Shown here: positions 13,041 through 22,264 of the stretch, in pieces
Numbering within the stretch: position 1 is the stretch's first letter
How the letters are laid out: each line of letters opens with the position of its first letter
DNA from: Chenopodium formosanum
Lineage: Eukaryota > Streptophyta > Magnoliopsida > Caryophyllales > Amaranthaceae
Reading direction: 5' to 3'
NCBI GenBank assembly: GCA_024500155.1
Contig: CM044856.1
Coordinates: 50,654,303 to 50,718,302, forward strand
DNA: 64,000 nt
Notes under the pieces: generated by a model
What the model saw: only the letters and a program-made list of their open reading frames with translations
Told to the model about the DNA's origin: nothing
The model's database searches: none
Translations under genes and position numbers: made by a program

Positions 13041-14030
13041 AAAAAATCAATTACCAAACTAAACGCAAGGTACACCGATGACTTGAGGCACCTTTGCAAC
13101 CCTGTCATTCCCCTTAAACCATTTTCAATCAAATATCCATTTCTTCATCAACCACTTTGAGCCTCGTCTAACGGTTGGCCTCATTTATTCAACCCACATT
13201 CACTTAACCATGGGATTGGAAGATGTGTAATTGTATAACATTCAAAAAGCAAGTAAAAAAAAGTAGAAAAGCAACAATAAAACAATGTCTAAGGGCAAAT
13301 GCTCCAATGTCTTTGATATGAACACGTCTCAAATTGCGTCTCTCATCGAGTGCTTGATACCGTGCCTGAGAAACATGAATGCTAAGTGAGTGATGGATCG
13401 CATGATCTGAGATTGCCCACATTGATTCAAAAGAAAAAAAAACAAGCAAAAAAAAAAGAAGAAAAAATGAAAATAAAATTGCAAAATTCAAAAAAAAAAT
13501 ATATGAAAAATAAAACTTGCAAAGTCTAATACACAATTGCATATCTTGGGGGCTTCTCTCGGGTCTTGAGCCTTTTACCCCTCTCTTCCTTAAACCTTCC
13601 GCTAAACCACATTACTACCCTTGAAAGACCTCTTTGAGGTGTACACACACTTGTGCAAAGTTCGGTTAGAGCTATGTTCGTCCTGATTCCTAATGGATAC
13701 GTAGGCAACCTCACATCGATGTGCGGCCTCATTCATATTCATATCCATGCATGATCGAGTCAAAGAATATCCAATGCTTACCCCTACCCATCTAGAGCTA
13801 GACTTTGGGGCTTGAACTCACATCATTTAGCCTACCTAGACTAAAGAGTCATCATCTTTGACTCTTCTCACATCTCTTTCCATCGCCATAACCCTTGCAG
13901 CCAGCCTTAGTATCACATTCACACACTTCAATTACACATCCATATCCATATCAATCATCCTTCCTTTTAAGAGCCCTTTATCATGAAATCTTGTTTCAAA
14001 ACTGTGCATGTTTCATCATATTTAAAGACA
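12810..14030. other. C 3' non-coding region
   Basis: No gene is supported. It holds a 37-base poly-A tract (13003-13039) that has a counterpart in D (46999-47020), suggesting common descent of the two elements. A-rich sequence near 13430-13500 produces Phe-rich shadow frames on the minus strand. Confidence 0.6.
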
Positions 14031-14054
14031 ACATTCATTAGAAGAAACATTGTA

Positions 14055-14350
14055 TACTTGCTTAGCTTCCTGACCTGAGCAATATTCATTGTTTCATGCA
14101 TCGCATAATGTGCTGAGAAACATTTATATATCAATGATTTTTAATCATACAAAACATATCGTGCTTAGCTCCTTGACCAAAGCAACGTTCATTATGCAAT
14201 AATCACTTCATCTGTATACGTTCTTAGCTTCCAAACCTAAGTGACGTTCAAGATCGTTTCTTTACACCATATATGATGCTTAGCTCCATTACCTAAGTTC
14301 ATTCATCGTGTCATATGATGTAATTGTCCTTAGCCTCCTGGCCTAAGGAC
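14055..14350 (+). repeat. Degenerate CTTAGC repeats in C
   Basis: Copies of a motif resembling CTTAGCTCCTTGACCTAAGC, often followed by AACGTTCATT, recur near 14061, 14164, 14223, 14279 and 14328, spaced about 50-100 bp. They look like decayed tandem repeats. No coding potential is seen. Confidence 0.6.
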
Positions 14351-14753
14351 ATGCATCATGTATACATTACTTTCAAGAAAAGCAATTCAATCCATGCGAT
14401 TCATTTTGTCTTGCTCAACGAGGAAGTTCAAAACTTCTTTTTTTTTCGCGTCTTTTCTTTTGGGGAAGTTTTTAAAAAAAACTTTTTCAAAATTTTTTCA
14501 TCGAGGGAAGTTCGAAAACAAAACTTCATTTTTCACGTCTTTCTATTTCGAGAGAAAGTCGCTACCCTCTACTCATGACAAAAATTGACGAAAATTTTTT
14601 GCTTTTGCATCTTCGTTTGCTTGTGTCTGCACACACACACACACTCACAAGTCATACACATGTCATGTAACATTAAGTCAAACTTGGTCAAGTTAGTGGT
14701 CAAGTCAATCACAATATATAAGAGTCCATTGGCAAATTTATTTTTGCAGGTCT
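14351..14753. other. C non-coding stretch
   Basis: T-rich and A-rich blocks (14430-14570) and an ACACAC microsatellite near 14630-14645. Short frames here are low-complexity. Nothing else is seen. Confidence 0.5.
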
Positions 14754-14915
14754 CATCTGCAGCCCACGTTCGGGGATAAGCGGACCATCTACAGCCCACG
14801 TTCGGGGACAAGCGAACCATTTACAGCCCACGTTCTGGGACAAGCGAACCAACTACTGTCCACGTCTGGGGACAAGCGGACCATCTACAGCCCACGTTCG
14901 GGGACAATCGAACCA
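14754..14915 (+). repeat. Five 32-bp tandem repeats in C
   Basis: The unit is about CAGCCCACGTTCGGGGACAA plus GCGAACCATCTA. Copies start at 14760, 14792, 14824, 14856 and 14888, exactly 32 bp apart, with a few substitutions each. They end just before the Tat-2 insertion point. There are no spacers, so this is not CRISPR. Confidence 0.9.
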
Positions 14916-14936
14916 CCATCATTTCATGATGCAAGG

Positions 14937-15576
14937 TGATTTGGGTATTTTAACCCGGCCAGGTGGCCCAATCAGAGATTGCCATGTGTCCTCAGTAAAG
15001 GTGCCATTTGGACCTATGAGATGATGACACGTGGAGGGCGGACATTCTTCTGCCCTAAACAGATTGATGATCCAGCATGGACCATTCAGAGGGCGACGCG
15101 TGTCACCCTAAAAGATGCCCAAAGGCCTTTTGGGCTCAGTGACACGTGTCACTCAGGCATTGCCTCTAGAATGATGGCCTTCAAGGGCCCAAACCTTGAG
15201 GCGCCGTTTTGCGGCGTGACCTAATCCCTAGGTCACCAAATCCTAGGGAGGGCACACTTTCCAAAAGGACCCTATAAATAGGGACATTATTTCATTTATG
15301 ACAAGACAGAAATACAGATATACACGCAATACGAGACAACACGTCACTTACTACAAAGCTGTCATTTTCAAAGAACATACAGCACTTGACCTGAGCTTGG
15401 AATCCGAGTAGATAACTTTACTTCCGCACATTTTATTACCGAACGCTTACTAACTTAATCTTCGGAGGCGGACCACCGACCATCCAGCGGTCCATTTGCT
15501 TTGCAGGTACAGGAGTCCTTAGATGAATCCAGTCTCAGTGTTGTAACTCTCCCAAGGGACAAAAACCCCCAAAACA
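14937..15576 (+). repeat. Tat-2 5' LTR
   Basis: It starts TGATTTGGGT and ends CCCCCAAAACA. A TATAAATAG box is at 15273-15281. CACGTG G-box cores lie at 15028-15033 and 15143-15148, the second inside a GACACGTGTC palindrome. Confidence 0.95.
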
Positions 15577-15578
15577 TT

Positions 15579-15596
15579 TGGCGCCGTTTGTGGGGA
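15579..15596 (+). promoter_or_regulatory. Tat-2 primer-binding site
   Basis: TGGCGCCGTTTGTGGGGA lies two bases after the LTR. The first ten bases fit the complement of a plant tRNA-Asp 3' end as I remember it, but the later bases do not fit fully; the tRNA is not assigned. Confidence 0.7.
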
Positions 15597-15609
15597 GAGT
15601 ACCTTTGAA

Positions 15610-17383
15610 ATGGCTTCACAAGTCCCTATACCGAATCCATAGGCCAATCGGCCTCCAGAAGACATAGTGGTCCATACGGACCATGACTTAGGTGACGACG
15701 CTGACGTCGAAACTTATGTGGATCCTAACGGATCCCTCATCTCTAGACGCATCCGCAATAAGGAAAAGCGGGAGCGTCACCCTGATAAGGCAGGGCCAAG
15801 CAAAACTGTTGGTCAGCCAAAGAAGCCCTCGGGACGGCCAGGTGATCCTTCCCAGGCGGCAGGATCGACTCCCGTCACTCGAGATGAACTCATGAGACTT
15901 CTGAGCAGTCTCAGGGGTGAAATCAAACAACTCGCCTCCAAGAAGTCGCCTACTCCTAGAAATGAGCAGTCGGCCAAGAAGCCAGCCCAAGCTGGCAAAC
16001 AGAAGTCAGTGAGGGACCGACAGCCGACTCATCATCTTGCCCCTACGGAGAAGGCTCGGCCCCAATTTGACCTTACCAGGCTCCGTTTCCCAGAAACGGG
16101 CACAAGAAAAGCCATCCGGCATATACAGCCGGATGGTAGCAAGAAAACATTCTCTGATGCTCGGCAATACATTAAGCAGAAGAAGACCCAGCTATCAGAG
16201 TCGACTTCAACGTCGACTTATCATGATAGCTTTCGGAATACCTCTCTAAGGTGTTCCTAGTCTGTACATGAGACCCCAGCAAGCAGCCCACGGGTTCAGT
16301 CTGGCCCTCATATGATTCAGCCGGCCCAGTACATGGCTCAACCATTGTACCAGGCGCCTGTTTTACCTTACATGCAGCCTGCCCTCTTTGGAGGACAGGC
16401 GGCATACGGCTATCAGCCAATGAATTGGCAGCTTAGGCTGCAACACCTTGGAGATCAACCCTCTGCCTTCTCTAGGGAAATAACTGAGGTCGTACAGCCG
16501 GCTAAAGTTAAAAATGTTCTAGTTGGAGCCTATGATGGGACCTCCAACCTAGAAGACCACCTGCTAGCATACACCCACCTCATGTATTTACAGGGGTTGG
16601 ATGATGCCGCATGGTGTCGTTGCTTTCCAGCCACCCACAAGGGCATAGCTCAACAGTGGTTTAGTAATTTGTCGGCTGGTTGCATAAATAGCTTCAAGAC
16701 GCTTGCGTTCTTGTTCGCTTCAAACTTCTCTATGAACATCCCTGCCAAAAAGACAAGTCTTGACTTGGGCAATGTACAGCAGGGAGATAGAGAAGGCTTG
16801 CGTTCCTATGTCAGGCGATTCAATCTGGTACGAATCTAGATTCATGGGCTGTCTAATGAGGTCGCTTTCACAGACTTCTTTAAGGGTCTGAAGGACGGGT
16901 CTACTTTTAAGTACGAACTCGTCCGCAAACAAGTCTTTACTCTGCAAGGAACCTTGCGAGAGGCGGAAGCCTATATACAGGCGACCGAACTCTGCTCCTC
17001 CAATAAGCAGTCAGACCATAAGAAGTCTGACCGACAGAAAGAGAGTCGGCCTGCTTAGCCGGCTCCTAAGCCAGAAGACAGCAAAAAGAAAAAATAATCT
17101 GGGTCATTGATAACTCTGATCAACCGGCCCAGAAGAAGAAAAAAAAAATTGAAAACCGTACATCCCAAGGTACGAATTCCACAAGGACTGCTGCTTCATC
17201 CTATTAGAAATTAAGGATCGGCTGATTCTTGAGAAACCGACTCCTATTAAAAGTTCCGCTGAAAATCAGAACAAGAACAAGCATTTCCATTTCCATGAGG
17301 ATGTTGGCCATGACACGAACGACTGCTTCAGCCTCAAGCGGGAGCTCGACCGTCTAGCCGACAAAGGACAGCTGAAGTCCTAT
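15610..17383 (+). pseudogene. Tat-2 gag (decayed)
   Basis: The likely start is the ATG at 15610, 33 bp after the LTR, in the frame of the open blocks 15667-16260 and 16312-16839. An in-frame TAG follows at 15640. Further stops lie at 16258, 16837 and near 17057, and frame changes follow. The N-terminal third is charged, with the SAPVTRDELMR-like block shared with Tat-3. The capsid core has EDHLLAYTHLMYLQGLDDA and QGDREGLRSYVRRFNL. The zinc knuckle near 17284-17330 has lost its first cysteine (KHFHFHEDVGHDTNDC). Confidence 0.87.
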
Positions 17384-18191
17384 GTGAAGTCCAAAGTGAC
17401 TTCAAAAGCAAATCCGGAGCAGTCCAAGAAAAAGACTCCCCAGCGTGCTGTGAGTGCCGAAACTGATGAAGATCCGGTATACACCATAGCACGCGGCTTT
17501 GCCGGTGGTGGCCCGACCGTTCGGGGAACCATGGACCATCTGAGGAAGATGGTCAACTCTGTTGAGGAAGGAGAGGCGGCAGGAACATCCGCCTTACCTA
17601 AAGTTGTCATCATCGAGCAGGACAAAGGCAAAGTCCGCCGGCCGCGTGATGACCCTGTGGTCATTGAATGCAAGGTGGCCAACCAGCTGGTTGGTCGAAT
17701 TCTGATTGACACAGGAAGCTCCTCTGACCTCATCAGCCTCAAATTCTTATCCAATCTCAAGTAAAAACCGGATAGCATGATGGAGGTTTCCCACACCCTT
17801 GTTGGGTTTGGGGGAGGACTTGTGCACCCAGTCGGACGCATTGACTTACTAGTCCGTCTGACACATGACCATCCGTTTCCTAGTGGTTGAAGAGCTCACA
17901 GCTTAAAACCTCATCTTCGGCCGTCCCACTCTTAATGAGTGTAAGGCCGTCATCATCCCTACTCTCATGCTGCTCAAGTTTGAGAAGGATAATGGAACAT
18001 TCGGTTCCCTCAATGGGGACCAAAAGACGGCTCAAGAGTGTTACCTCTCGGACGTCAAGCCTGCGGCCGTAGCATCCGGCCGGGGCAAGCAAACGATCGA
18101 CCTCGATGATGTCGAGGAAGAATAGTCGGCCCCACCAGCCGGAAAGAAAAGAAAGAATGATCAGCTAATGGTGGTCAAAAAAGAAAAGCAA
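17384..18191 (+). pseudogene. Tat-2 aspartic protease and linker (decayed)
   Basis: The open block 17384-17764 contains the protease active site LIDTGSSSDLISL (near 17701-17740). The frame is lost after 17764. The flap and C-terminal half can be followed to about 18110 (RFLVVEELTA near 17874), with stops near 17905 and 18123. A lysine-rich linker leads to the shared UAG at 18192. The protein would process Gag and Pol polyproteins. Confidence 0.83.
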
Positions 18192-18194
18192 TAG
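18192..18194 (+). promoter_or_regulatory. Shared in-frame UAG between protease and RT (Tat-2), candidate readthrough stop
   Basis: The context is CAA UAG CAA UCA. It stands at the same place as in Tat-1 and Tat-3, although the codon before it differs. It is in frame with the RT block that follows (18294 onward). Confidence 0.55.
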
Positions 18195-20130
18195 CAATCA
18201 CTGACCGAGGAACGGTCGGATGATCTTCGTCCCCAGCCTGCTAGCGAACACATTGATATCCCTCTGGACGACAGCCGCCCAGAGCGGACGGTTATGGTGG
18301 GGACAGTTGCATTTGTAAAGTTGGGTGAAAGCCTTCACCAGCTACTGAGAGAATTCAAAGACATCTTTGCCTTTGAAGTGGAGGAGATGCCAGGCATCAG
18401 CCCAGATCTCGCTGTCCACAAACTCGTCGTGGATCCCAAAAAGAAGCCCATCCGGCAAAAGAAAATAAACCATGGCAAGGAAAGAAGTCAGGCGGCAGCC
18501 GCCGAAGTTAAAAAGTTGTTGGACGCCAAGTTCATTCGGCTGTGCAATTTCCCTGAGTGGGTAGCTAACGTTGTGTTGGTAAAGAAGCCAAATGGAACTT
18601 GGCGGATGTGTGTCGACTACACAGACCTCAACAAGGCATGTCCAAAGGATAGTTATCCATTGCCTAAGGTCGACAGTTTGGTCGATTCAACAGCCGGACA
18701 TGCCCTGATGAGTTTTATGGACGCCTATTCAGGTTTTCATCAGATCCCCCTGTGGAAAAAAGATTAAGAAAAGACGGCATTTGTCACTGACCAGGGGTTA
18801 TTCTGTTATACGGTGATGTCGTTTGATTTAAACAATGCGCCTGCTACTTTCCAACGAATGATTAATACGGTCTTCATTAATCAAATCGGAAGGAATGTAG
18901 AGGCGTACATTGATGACATGATAGTCAAATCCAAACAACAGGCGGATCATCTTGCTGATCTCCGAGAAACATTTGCCACACTCAGGCGACACAAGGTCAT
19001 GCTAAACCCCAAAAAGTGTGTCTTTGGCGTTGACTCTGGGAAGTTTCTCGGATTTTTGATTGACCAAAGGGGAATAGAGGCCAACCCTGAGAAAATACAT
19101 GCGGTAATCGACATGCAATCGCCCCGTACTGTGAAGGAAGTGCAAAAATTAACAGGTTGCCTGGTGGCCATGGAAAGATTCCTCAGTTGGTCAGGCGACA
19201 AGTGTCTCTACTTCTTCCAGGCAATCAAAAAGAAGACCAACTTTGAATGGGGGGATGATGTAGAGGCGGCCTTTTAAAAGCTGAAAACTCATCTGCACTC
19301 TTTGCCAAGGCTAGCCAGCCCTTTTCCCAAAGAGAAGCTCTTCATGTACTTAGCCGTCTCTGATCATGCCCTCAGTGCCGTTCTCTTAGCTAAAAGAGAC
19401 GGCATCCAGCTCCCGGTGTATTTCATTAGCCATGTTCTGAGGAACGCAGAGCTTCGGTACCCCATGGTTGAGAAATTTGGCCTTGCCCTTTACATGGCCA
19501 TCAAGAAGCTAAAACCCTACTTCTTGGCGCATGCGGTATAGGTTTATACTGACCAACCGATTAAGCGGCCACTCACGACCTTGGAGTCTTCTAGACGAAT
19601 GCTTAAATGGGCGATTGAAATGCAAGGATTAGAAATCACTTATGAACCAAGGAAGGCAATAAAGGGGCAAGCATTCGCCGACTTTATTGTCAAAATGACA
19701 AGGCCGGTTGTACCGGACAATACTGACCAGGTTTGGAAAGTGTATGTGGATGGGAGCTCCACTGTGAATGGTTGTGGTGCAGGGATTATCTAGTCAGTCT
19801 CCTGAGGGAGATAAGTACGAATATGCACTTCGGTTCAAGCTCCTGGTCTCTAACAATGAGGCCGAGTATGAGGCCCTGCTGGCCAGCATTCGGTATTGCA
19901 AGGCGGCAGGGGCAAAGAAGATTAACGCCTGCTCTGACTCTCAACTAGTCGTACTCCAAGTCAATGGAACGTACGAGGCCACCCATCTGGCCATGATAAA
20001 ATATTTGCAGGCGGTCAAGAGTGAAGTTGGGACACTTGAGGAGTTCCATCTAACTCAGGTGCCCAGATCTTTAAATAATCAAGCGGATGCTCTGTCAAAA
20101 CTAGCATCATCCGCCTCCTGTGAAACACCT
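18195..20130 (+). pseudogene. Tat-2 reverse transcriptase and double RNase H (decayed)
   Basis: RT lies in 18294-19277, with VDYTDLNKACPKDSYPLP, the AYIDDMIVKS box near 18905-18935 and FLGFLIDQRGIEANPEK. Single stops fall at about 18765, 19275 and 19539. The first RNase H follows (19302-19700). The second begins at VWKVYVDGSS (near 19733) and, after a frame change near 19790, continues in the long frame 19768-20841 (SDSQLVVLQVNG, NNQADALSKLASSA). Few lesions separate the blocks, fewer than in Tat-1. Confidence 0.88.
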
Positions 20131-21444
20131 CGGTCGGTCTTCTGGGAGGTCATGGAAAAGAGAAGTATATCTAATGAAGACCCCATTGGAATTCTCGACC
20201 GAAGCTCTACCTGGATGGACAGCATCCGGGCTTATCTTGCAGATGGCACGCTCCCTGATTCACCCCATGAGGCGGCTGTTCTGAAAAAGAAAGCGGCAAA
20301 CTTCGAGTTAAGACAAGGAGAACTCTTCAAAGTTGGTTTCTTGAAACCTCTATTGAAGTGTGTTACCCCAGAAAAGGGTAAAGAGGTCCTCGAAGAGTTG
20401 CATGCGGGTTTCTGCGCCTCCCATATAGGCGACAGGTCTTTAGCTGCCAAGGCCAGGCGACTCTATTTTTGGCCAACTCTGGAGTCGGATGCCATGGAGA
20501 TGGTCAAAAAGTGTGACAAGTGTCAAAAGTTTGGCAAGCTCATCCATCGTCGGGCCACAGCCCTGACGGCCATCCACAGCCCAATACCCTTTGCCAAATG
20601 GGGCATGGACATACTTGGGCCTTACACCACGGCACCAGGCGGCAAGCGCTACATATTGGTAGCTGTGGATTACTTTACCAAGTGGGTAGAGGCGGAGGCG
20701 GTCAAAAACATTAAGACAAAAGACGTCATTTCCTTCATCTGGAGGAATATTATCACTCGCTTTGGGGTGCCCATGTCTATGGTTTTTGACAATGGTCCTC
20801 AATTTCAGACGCCTCAACTCAAGACTTGGCTGGGAGAATAAGGGGTCTCAAGCTTCTTTGCATCAGTCGGCCGGCCCCAAGCAAACGGCCAGGTTGAAGC
20901 CTTCAACAAGCTGATCTCAGACGGGATTAAAAAGAAAATTGAACGGGCTGGTGGTCTTTGGGCGAATGAATTACCACACGTCCTCTGGTCCATCAGAACG
21001 ACTACTAAAGGGGCAACTGGAGAAACCCCGTTCCTCATGGTGTATGGTGTAGAAGCTGTTCTGCCCATTGAACACTATGAGCCGACTCTTTGAGTCATGT
21101 TATATGACGAAGAAGCTAACTGGGAGGTCATGCGGCTGTCATTGGACTCACTTCCAGAGTGCAGGGGCAATGCTGCCTTGCGCCATGAGATTTACCGTCT
21201 GAGAATGACACGGGCTTACAACAAAAGAGTACACAAGCGTCCTCTCAAAGTGGGGGACTTTGTGCTACGGAAAATTGAGGCAGTAGGTAGGGCGAATGAG
21301 CAGAGAAAGTTAACCCCAAAATGGGAAGGCCCCTACCGAATATATGAGGAAGTAAGAGACGGCACCTACCGCCTGGAAGAACCATACGGCAGGAAGCTGC
21401 CTAGAACTTGGAATGTAGATAACTTGAAAAAGTACTATTTCTAA
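20131..21444 (+). pseudogene. Tat-2 integrase (one stop in the core, one in the C-terminal part)
   Basis: The zinc-binding domain (ASHIGDRSLAAKARRLYFWP, KKCDKCQKFGK) is intact. The catalytic residues are visible: D in KWGMDILGP (about 20598), D in MVFDNGPQF (about 20787) and E in GQVEAFN (about 20893). A TAA at 20839-20841 and a TGA near 21092 break the frame, which otherwise runs to the TAA at 21442-21444 after NLKKYYF. It would insert element cDNA into the chromosome. Confidence 0.9.
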
Positions 21445-21603
21445 GTACGAATGTGAATACCTCAAATTTTGTCATTTCAAACTTTGCTAATGAGAATATG
21501 CCTTCATTTCCAATTTGTCTTTTTTATTACTAGCGTCGCCTCTAAAAAATACAGACGGCCAATGTATTTGGATAGCGTATGTCCTAATAACAGACGCCTT
21601 AAC
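21445..21603. other. Tat-2 spacer after integrase
   Basis: 159 bp of non-coding Tat-2 sequence between integrase and the Tat-3 insertion. The last five bases (TTAAC) are Tat-3's TSD. Confidence 0.8.
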
Positions 21604-22095
21604 TGTTTTGGGTGTTTTTGTCCCTCGGGAGAGTTACAACACGAAGACTGATCCGGGATGAGCTGAACCTGCAAAACAAACGGAGACACCTGTTGGGTGG
21701 TGCTCCGCCTCCGACGCACAAGTTAATAACTTGAAACAGAATAAAGAGAACGGAAATTTAGGTGGGTATCTGCTCGGATTCCAAGCTCAGGTGTTTTTCT
21801 GATGTAAGAGAATGCAGTTGTAATAAATGGTAAAAAACGTGCCCTCAAAATGAGGGACATCTCCCTATTTATAGGGTCATTGGGAATTGCCCCTGATTAG
21901 GTCACTGAACCCTAATCATTGGTGGGCTGCGCCGTATTCCGGCTTTCTCGGGATTTGGGCCTGAAGGCCGCCTTTTCCCCTTTATCTCTAGAATGACACG
22001 TGTCAAACAGGGATTGGTCCATTTTGGACCAATATGAGGCTGACACGTGTCACCCTCTGATTGGGCCACGCGGCAGGGTAAAAATACCCTAAACA
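21604..22095 (-). repeat. Tat-3 3' LTR
   Basis: On the minus strand it begins TGTTTAGGGT and ends CCAAAACA. The TATAAATAG box is at 21865-21873 (minus). G-box CACGTG cores lie at 21997-22002 and 22044-22049. The preceding polypurine tract is at 22096-22108 (minus, TGTGAGGGACAAA). Confidence 0.95.
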
Positions 22096-22100
22096 TTTGT

Positions 22101-22229
22101 CCCTCACAGATGTGACGTGGCATGCCACGTGGCATCTGTGACACATGTCACTCTCCGGTTGGCGGTAATTTTACAGTTACACAGTAACCGTTCACCTTCC
22201 AGGTAAATTACGGAAATGCCCCCGTATTT
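22101..22229 (+). promoter_or_regulatory. Upstream region of the Tat-3 antisense gene
   Basis: The DNA between the 3' LTR and the antisense TATA box holds a palindromic CACGTG at 22126-22131 within GCCACGTGGC and a second near-palindrome GACACATGTC near 22140. The same kind of G-box cluster lies at this spot in Tat-1 (58849-58866). Promoter activity is inferred. Confidence 0.5.
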
Positions 22230-22234
22230 ACCCC

Positions 22235-22244
22235 TTATATATAG
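22235..22244 (+). promoter_or_regulatory. TATA box of the Tat-3 antisense gene
   Basis: TTATATATAG lies outside the LTR and points along the antisense gene. Transcription would start near 22265-22275. Tat-1 and Tat-2 have CTATAAATAG at the equivalent place. Confidence 0.65.
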
Positions 22245-22264
22245 CCGTTTTACCCTCATAATTT

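Noticed and set aside
14754..14915. CRISPR-like array of 32-bp repeats
   Set aside because: Units are directly adjacent with no unique spacers, in a plant retrotransposon.
21469..21719. Small ORFs across the left Tat-3 LTR boundary
   Set aside because: They cross the insertion junction or repeat identically in both Tat-3 LTRs (e.g. 32217-32501); they are LTR shadows.
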